From: Flavisolibacter ginsenosidimutans
GTDB taxonomy: Bacteria > Bacteroidota > Bacteroidia > Chitinophagales > Chitinophagaceae
Length of the DNA: 64,000 nt
Direction of reading: 5' to 3'
Assembly (NCBI RefSeq): GCF_007970805.1
Contig: NZ_CP042433.1
Span: 2,914,001-2,978,000, forward strand
In this document: in pieces, positions 60,113-64,000 of the stretch
How the letters are laid out: every line of letters begins with the position of its first letter
Numbering within the stretch: the first letter of the stretch is position 1
The notes under the pieces: generated by a model
The model's input: only the letters and a program-made list of their open reading frames with translations
The model's database searches: none
Told to the model about the DNA's origin: nothing
Translations under genes and position numbers: made by a program

Positions 60113-61435
60113 TTAAGCTACTTTTATTTTACCTGTTACACCAGCATTGATTAATGTGGCTTTGTATTCTTTGAGCTTTTCTATTTCTTTTTCTTTCATA
60201 ACAATAGCGGCAAAAGTTTTTGTTGATACATTTTCAAGATAGTTACCAATTTCTACTTGCTCGTCTTTTGATGGTATCAATATCGGCATCTTCTTCAACA
60301 GCTCTTGACTAAGTGATGCTCGTATAACTAAATTCATCTCTTTTACAAAAAAGGCCCTGTGAGTTTTACTACTGAAATAATATTTAGAAAAGTATTTATC
60401 AAGAATATTCCTGTTTGGCCTAAACCGTATTAAAAACCCTGAGAATGTTGCATTCAGGATTGTGCATGTACATGTTGATGCAAATCCAATTTCTTCAACC
60501 GTTTCCGAAGTTCGTGTGAAGAGTACGTCACCTTCAATAACAGAATATTGTTTTCTGTCAGCATCACTTGATTCTGCTAAACCATCAACATGCTTAGGCA
60601 GTTCAATGTTTTTATAGACGTCACCATAGCTAAGAAAAGGAAAACCCGATCCAAAGTAGTCTGCTCCTTTGCTTATGCCGTTTTGAGTTTTGCCCGAAAA
60701 TCCCAACGGCTTCACTTCCCAATGTTCCGGTATCTCGCCAATCCATTCCACACCGCTATCCTTCATTTTTACATTAGGATCAAGGCCACGGGTAACGGCT
60801 TTATGAATAAGTATTTGCCTGCGTTCTTTTAAAAGCTCAATCAGCGCTTCTTTTTGTGCAATAGCTTTTTCTATTTGGGCTGTTTTGCGGTCAAGGAAAG
60901 ATGCAATGGAAGTTTGTTCATCTAACGGAGGAACAAATGTTTTAAATGAAAAAAATGTCTCCTTCGGAATGACGTTTCTCAATCCCTTGTACAGAGGCTT
61001 CATTCTTTTGTCAGCATCAAGGTTTAAATAGAAGTAATAAAGAAAACCCCGATCAAAACCATTGTTCGGTTCCATTACCGTATAGGCTCCCGTAATCATT
61101 CCATCGAATGGCGAAAGACCTACTGCTCTAGGCGTTTCCTCAACATCAAACAGACAGAAAACAAAATCCCCTTTCTTTACTTCCTGGTAGGTATCAAATT
61201 CTGCCGGAAATTTTCCTTGTGGATTTTCCATATCCCGTTTGATAATGCCATTCAAGGTTAACGAAAGCAAAACATATTCGTTAGACCTTTTGCCGACTTG
61301 TACTTTCTTCAGCCTAAAAATGAATTTGTTTGAAAGTGCTTCCCAATGATCAGGTATTTCTCCCAACCATTCTACTCCCGAATCTTTATAGGCCGCATAC
61401 TTTTCAATCGTCATTTTTTCCATCACATCTTCCAT
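60113..61435 (-). CDS. hsdS: Type I specificity subunit HsdS
   Basis: 440 residues. Two target recognition domains, each starting with a similar sequence (DSGVEWLGEIPDHWEAL and DSGVEWIGEIPEHWEV), each followed by a conserved helix (TAQIEKAIAQKEALIELL; the second KEKEIEKLKEYKATLI). It sets the bipartite target site. One base overlap with hsdM. Confidence 0.93.
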   Translation of the reverse strand: MEDVMEKMTIEKYAAYKDSGVEWLGEIPDHWEALSNKFIFRLKKVQVGKRSNEYVLLSLTLNGIIKRDMENPQGKFPAEFDTYQEVKKGDFVFCLFDVEETPRAVGLSPFDGMITGAYTVMEPNNGFDRGFLYYFYLNLDADKRMKPLYKGLRNVIPKETFFSFKTFVPPLDEQTSIASFLDRKTAQIEKAIAQKEALIELLKERRQILIHKAVTRGLDPNVKMKDSGVEWIGEIPEHWEVKPLGFSGKTQNGISKGADYFGSGFPFLSYGDVYKNIELPKHVDGLAESSDADRKQYSVIEGDVLFTRTSETVEEIGFASTCTCTILNATFSGFLIRFRPNRNILDKYFSKYYFSSKTHRAFFVKEMNLVIRASLSQELLKKMPILIPSKDEQVEIGNYLENVSTKTFAAIVMKEKEIEKLKEYKATLINAGVTGKIKVA

Positions 61436-63777
61436 CAGCTTAGGTTTACAATTTCACGAATCAACCCTTCGCTTTCTTCTTCCAGGGCCAGTATCTCCGC
61501 TGTTACTTCTTCTATATCCCGCAAAGGCTTGTGCTGGTAGAAGTATTTATTAAAGCTGATTTCGTAACCAATTTTTGTGGCATCATGAGCCATCCAGGCT
61601 TCTTCCACATGCGGCGCTACTTCCCGCAAAAAATAATCCTGTATCCGTCCTTTCAGCGGCACATTCTCCGTATCACGCAGGTCGGCCTCCGTTTCGTATT
61701 CTATGTATTCGCCTTTTTTATTCGTAGGGTAATAGCCATAGCCCGGCAAATCTTTTTCGGCGCAGCCTAAACGTTCCAGCAGCGCCTCAAGTTTTTCACC
61801 CGTCAGCTTTACCGTGCCCTTGATGACTTTTTCCGCACCGCTATCGTACCAGCTTACCGCGTTTAGGATGGCGGCCCGTTCGGAGGCTGATAATTTTTGC
61901 TTCCCCTTTTTCAATTCCGCATCAACGCGGTCGCGAAAGGTATTGAAGTCATTGTATTCATCTTCGCCAATGGCCTGCATCAATCCTTCTGCAATCAACA
62001 ATAACTCGCGGCCCTTCTTCCAGGTTTCGGGATCAACAACCGCTTTTGCCTTTTTCGCATTGAGGTTTAGGTCTTCTTTCTCACACCAGTCAAGGATGGC
62101 CTTTTCGTGCTTGCCAAGATTTGTGTAAACTTCGTCGCCAAATTCGCCATAAGCCCACTCCATCGGTTCACGCAGGGTTTTGTCAAAGCGCAAGGGAGAA
62201 ATGCGGCTGGCCATAAACTGCGCCTTTAATCGCTTGGGCCTTTCGATGGTGACTTTGTAATATCCGAAATCCTGGTTATCGAAAACTTTGCTGGCAATGC
62301 CTTCATCGCTCTGTCGCTCCATAGCGGCCATGGCCGCGTACACCTGCACAATTTCACGGATGTGTTGAGGTGCGAGCTCACAATTTTTGTTGCCAAGGTT
62401 CTTGCGCAGCTTGCGAAACAGTTGCCCGGCATCTATTAACTGTACTTTACCCCTTCGAAAAGCTGCTTTGTTGTTTGAAAGGAGCCAGATATAAGTGGTG
62501 ATACCGGTGTTGTAAAACAGGTTGTTGGGTAACTGAATAATGGCCTCCAGCCAGTCGTTCTCAATTAGGTAACGCCGGATGTTGCTTTCTCCGCCACCAG
62601 CATCGCCAGTAAATAAGCTGCTGCCGTTATGCACTGAGGCAATGCGGGAACCGCCAACGCTCAACGGCTTCATCTTGTTTACCATCTCCATCAGAAAGAG
62701 CAATTGCCCGTCGGAGGAACGGGGCGTAGCATCGCACTCTTCTTCGCTTCCCCAATAATCTTTCAGCTTTATTTTAAAACGCGGATCAATAACTTCTTTT
62801 CCATCTTTGATGTATTTCAGTTCGCTGTCCCAGCTTTTGCCATAAGGCGGATTGGAGAGCATGTAATTAAAATGCTTACCGGCAAATTCATCGGTGCTCA
62901 GGGTACTGCCGACGCGGATGTTTTCAGGGTTGTTGCCTTTGATCATCATGTCGGATTTGCAGATGGCATAGGTTTCATCGTTAATCTCCTTGCCGTATAA
63001 ATGCACATCGCCGGTAGCTTTGATTTCGCCTTCTTCATCCTTGATAAAGTTCTGCGATTCAGTAAGCATACCACCCGAACCACAGGCAGGATCGTAGATG
63101 GTTATTACGGGAGGCAGTACCTCCTTCACCGGTTCAAACACGAGGTGGGTCATCAAGTCAATTACTTCCCTTGGTGTAAAGTGCTCACCGGCTTCTTCGT
63201 TGTTTTCTTCGTTGAACTTTCGAATCAGTTCTTCAAACACATACCCCATGCCCAGATTGGTAAGCGCAGGCAATTTGCGGCCCTCAGGGTCGGCCTTTTC
63301 AAAAGGCGTCAGGTTGATATAAGGAGAGGTAAATTTCTCCAGCACATTCAGCAACACATCTTTGTTCGCCATGTGCCGCACCTGTGCTTTCAGGTGAAAC
63401 TTCTCAATGATCTCTTTTACATTGGCACTAAAGCCATTCAGATAATCTTCAAAATTGGCTTGTAAGATTTGCTGGCTGTTGGTGGCGGTATTGTACAAGC
63501 GTTGCAAGGTCCATTGGCTGGTATTGTAAAATACATAACCGGCTTCCTGGCGGAGCCCTGCTTCATCCAACTCGGTAAACTTCATTTCTTCCCTTTGAAA
63601 GGCCAGTTCTTTCATCACGGCTTCTTTCGTGGGTTCTAGCAGGGCATCAAGTCTTCTTAATACAACCATGGGTAAAATCACATCGCGGTACTTGCCACGG
63701 ACATAGACATCACGTAGGCAGTCATCGGCAATGGACCAGATAAAGGAGACAAGTTTATTATGGACGGCGGTGTTCAT
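61435..63777 (-). CDS. hsdM: Type I methyltransferase HsdM
   Basis: 780 residues, longer than the usual about 500. The N-terminal HsdM domain and N6-methylase motifs are IYDPACGSGGMLTES (SAM) and NYMLSNPPYGKSW (NPPY). After about residue 560 there is an extra helical region (EWAYGEFGDEVYTNLGKHE, ...EIGYEISFNKYFY) of unclear function. First gene of the locus. Confidence 0.93.
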   Translation of the reverse strand: MNTAVHNKLVSFIWSIADDCLRDVYVRGKYRDVILPMVVLRRLDALLEPTKEAVMKELAFQREEMKFTELDEAGLRQEAGYVFYNTSQWTLQRLYNTATNSQQILQANFEDYLNGFSANVKEIIEKFHLKAQVRHMANKDVLLNVLEKFTSPYINLTPFEKADPEGRKLPALTNLGMGYVFEELIRKFNEENNEEAGEHFTPREVIDLMTHLVFEPVKEVLPPVITIYDPACGSGGMLTESQNFIKDEEGEIKATGDVHLYGKEINDETYAICKSDMMIKGNNPENIRVGSTLSTDEFAGKHFNYMLSNPPYGKSWDSELKYIKDGKEVIDPRFKIKLKDYWGSEEECDATPRSSDGQLLFLMEMVNKMKPLSVGGSRIASVHNGSSLFTGDAGGGESNIRRYLIENDWLEAIIQLPNNLFYNTGITTYIWLLSNNKAAFRRGKVQLIDAGQLFRKLRKNLGNKNCELAPQHIREIVQVYAAMAAMERQSDEGIASKVFDNQDFGYYKVTIERPKRLKAQFMASRISPLRFDKTLREPMEWAYGEFGDEVYTNLGKHEKAILDWCEKEDLNLNAKKAKAVVDPETWKKGRELLLIAEGLMQAIGEDEYNDFNTFRDRVDAELKKGKQKLSASERAAILNAVSWYDSGAEKVIKGTVKLTGEKLEALLERLGCAEKDLPGYGYYPTNKKGEYIEYETEADLRDTENVPLKGRIQDYFLREVAPHVEEAWMAHDATKIGYEISFNKYFYQHKPLRDIEEVTAEILALEEESEGLIREIVNLS

Positions 63778-64000
63778 ATAGTTTCGGTTAAAGCTGTAAA
63801 AGGTGCAATCTATTTTATTCAGGGCAAATTTTCAATTACATGACCAGCTAATGAATCATTTCCTGTTAATACAAACAAGGTGAATTGTAACTCTTTACCT
63901 CAATCATACGCAAGCAAGTAGGGTAGGGTATAGAAACAATCACTTCTCTTTGGAAAAATTCAATTCCGGTAAAATAATTTTTACTTCTTTATTGTCTTTC
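63778..64000. other. Upstream region of the hsd locus
   Basis: 223 bases before hsdM up to the window edge. No convincing gene. The minus strand has TTG-type stretches but no clear TAnnTTTG box. The promoter of the operon should be here or beyond the window. Confidence 0.4.

Noticed and set aside
1..64000. CRISPR array
   Set aside because: No run of regularly spaced identical repeats; the 54978-55251 and IS-end repeats are degenerate and few.

Overview
The window looks like an accessory-gene-rich stretch of a Bacteroidota chromosome, most likely Chitinophagaceae-like or a close relative. The reasons are family-level only: an RND metal pump fused to its outer-membrane channel, a DUF6660-type exported protein, a Bacteroidota-style promoter (TTTG-N20-TATGTTTG) before the gene starting at 16780, and sparse Shine-Dalgarno sites. 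No rRNA, tRNA or CRISPR array was recognised. Everything here was read by eye; no database search was run.

Region 1 (1-13088, minus strand) is one collinear, tightly packed block of at least 23 genes that runs off the left edge. It carries several peptidoglycan-active proteins (a lambda R-type transglycosylase, a T7-lysozyme-type amidase, a YkuD-like protein and a PG-binding protein). It also has holin- and spanin-like membrane proteins, a transglutaminase-fold protease candidate, an annexin-repeat membrane protein, and small beta-rich proteins including a capsid candidate (8334-9074). No tail, portal or terminase gene is visible. I read it as part of an integrated virus-like element, possibly a tailless membrane-containing virus; this is inference.

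Region 2 (13255-21422) holds an IS3-family element with a programmed frameshift and a helical gene at its edge. Next come a small HTH gene paralogous to one in region 1, an XRE/ImmA-like regulator that has lost its HExxH motif, and a type III restriction-modification pair (mod-res).

Region 3 (21719-37159) is a metal-handling island: a His-rich protein, GmhA-like isomerase, orphan EncFtn-like ferritin, Zn/Cd P-type ATPase, NicO-like exporter, Cys-rich copper-storage protein, ZIP transporter, and a CzcB / CzcA-CzcC efflux system. It ends in a deletion scar joining an HMA-AraC regulator remnant to a copper ATPase remnant.

Region 4 (37321-46064) is the most novel part. A three-gene minus-strand operon encodes an ImmA/IrrE peptidase-macrodomain protein, a nucleotide kinase fused to a PurA homologue with a PurZ-like Asp-to-Ser change, and a possible ADP-ribosyltransferase. 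A sigma-like gene lies upstream. Divergent from it is a ubiquitin-like conjugation operon: a Ubl ending in GG, an E2-fold protein without cysteine, and a JAB-E1 fusion. A large serine recombinase follows and may mobilise the block.

Region 5 (46382-49464) is an IS21-family element with a 6-bp target duplication, inserted in a small coiled-coil/winged-helix gene. Region 6 (49550-63777) is a type I restriction-modification locus (hsdM-hsdS-hsdR) enlarged by two DUF262 proteins, an AlbA_2 ATP-binding protein, a repeat-rich intergenic region and downstream nuclease and phosphoesterase genes. Regions 2, 4 and 6 together make a defence-island-like neighbourhood.
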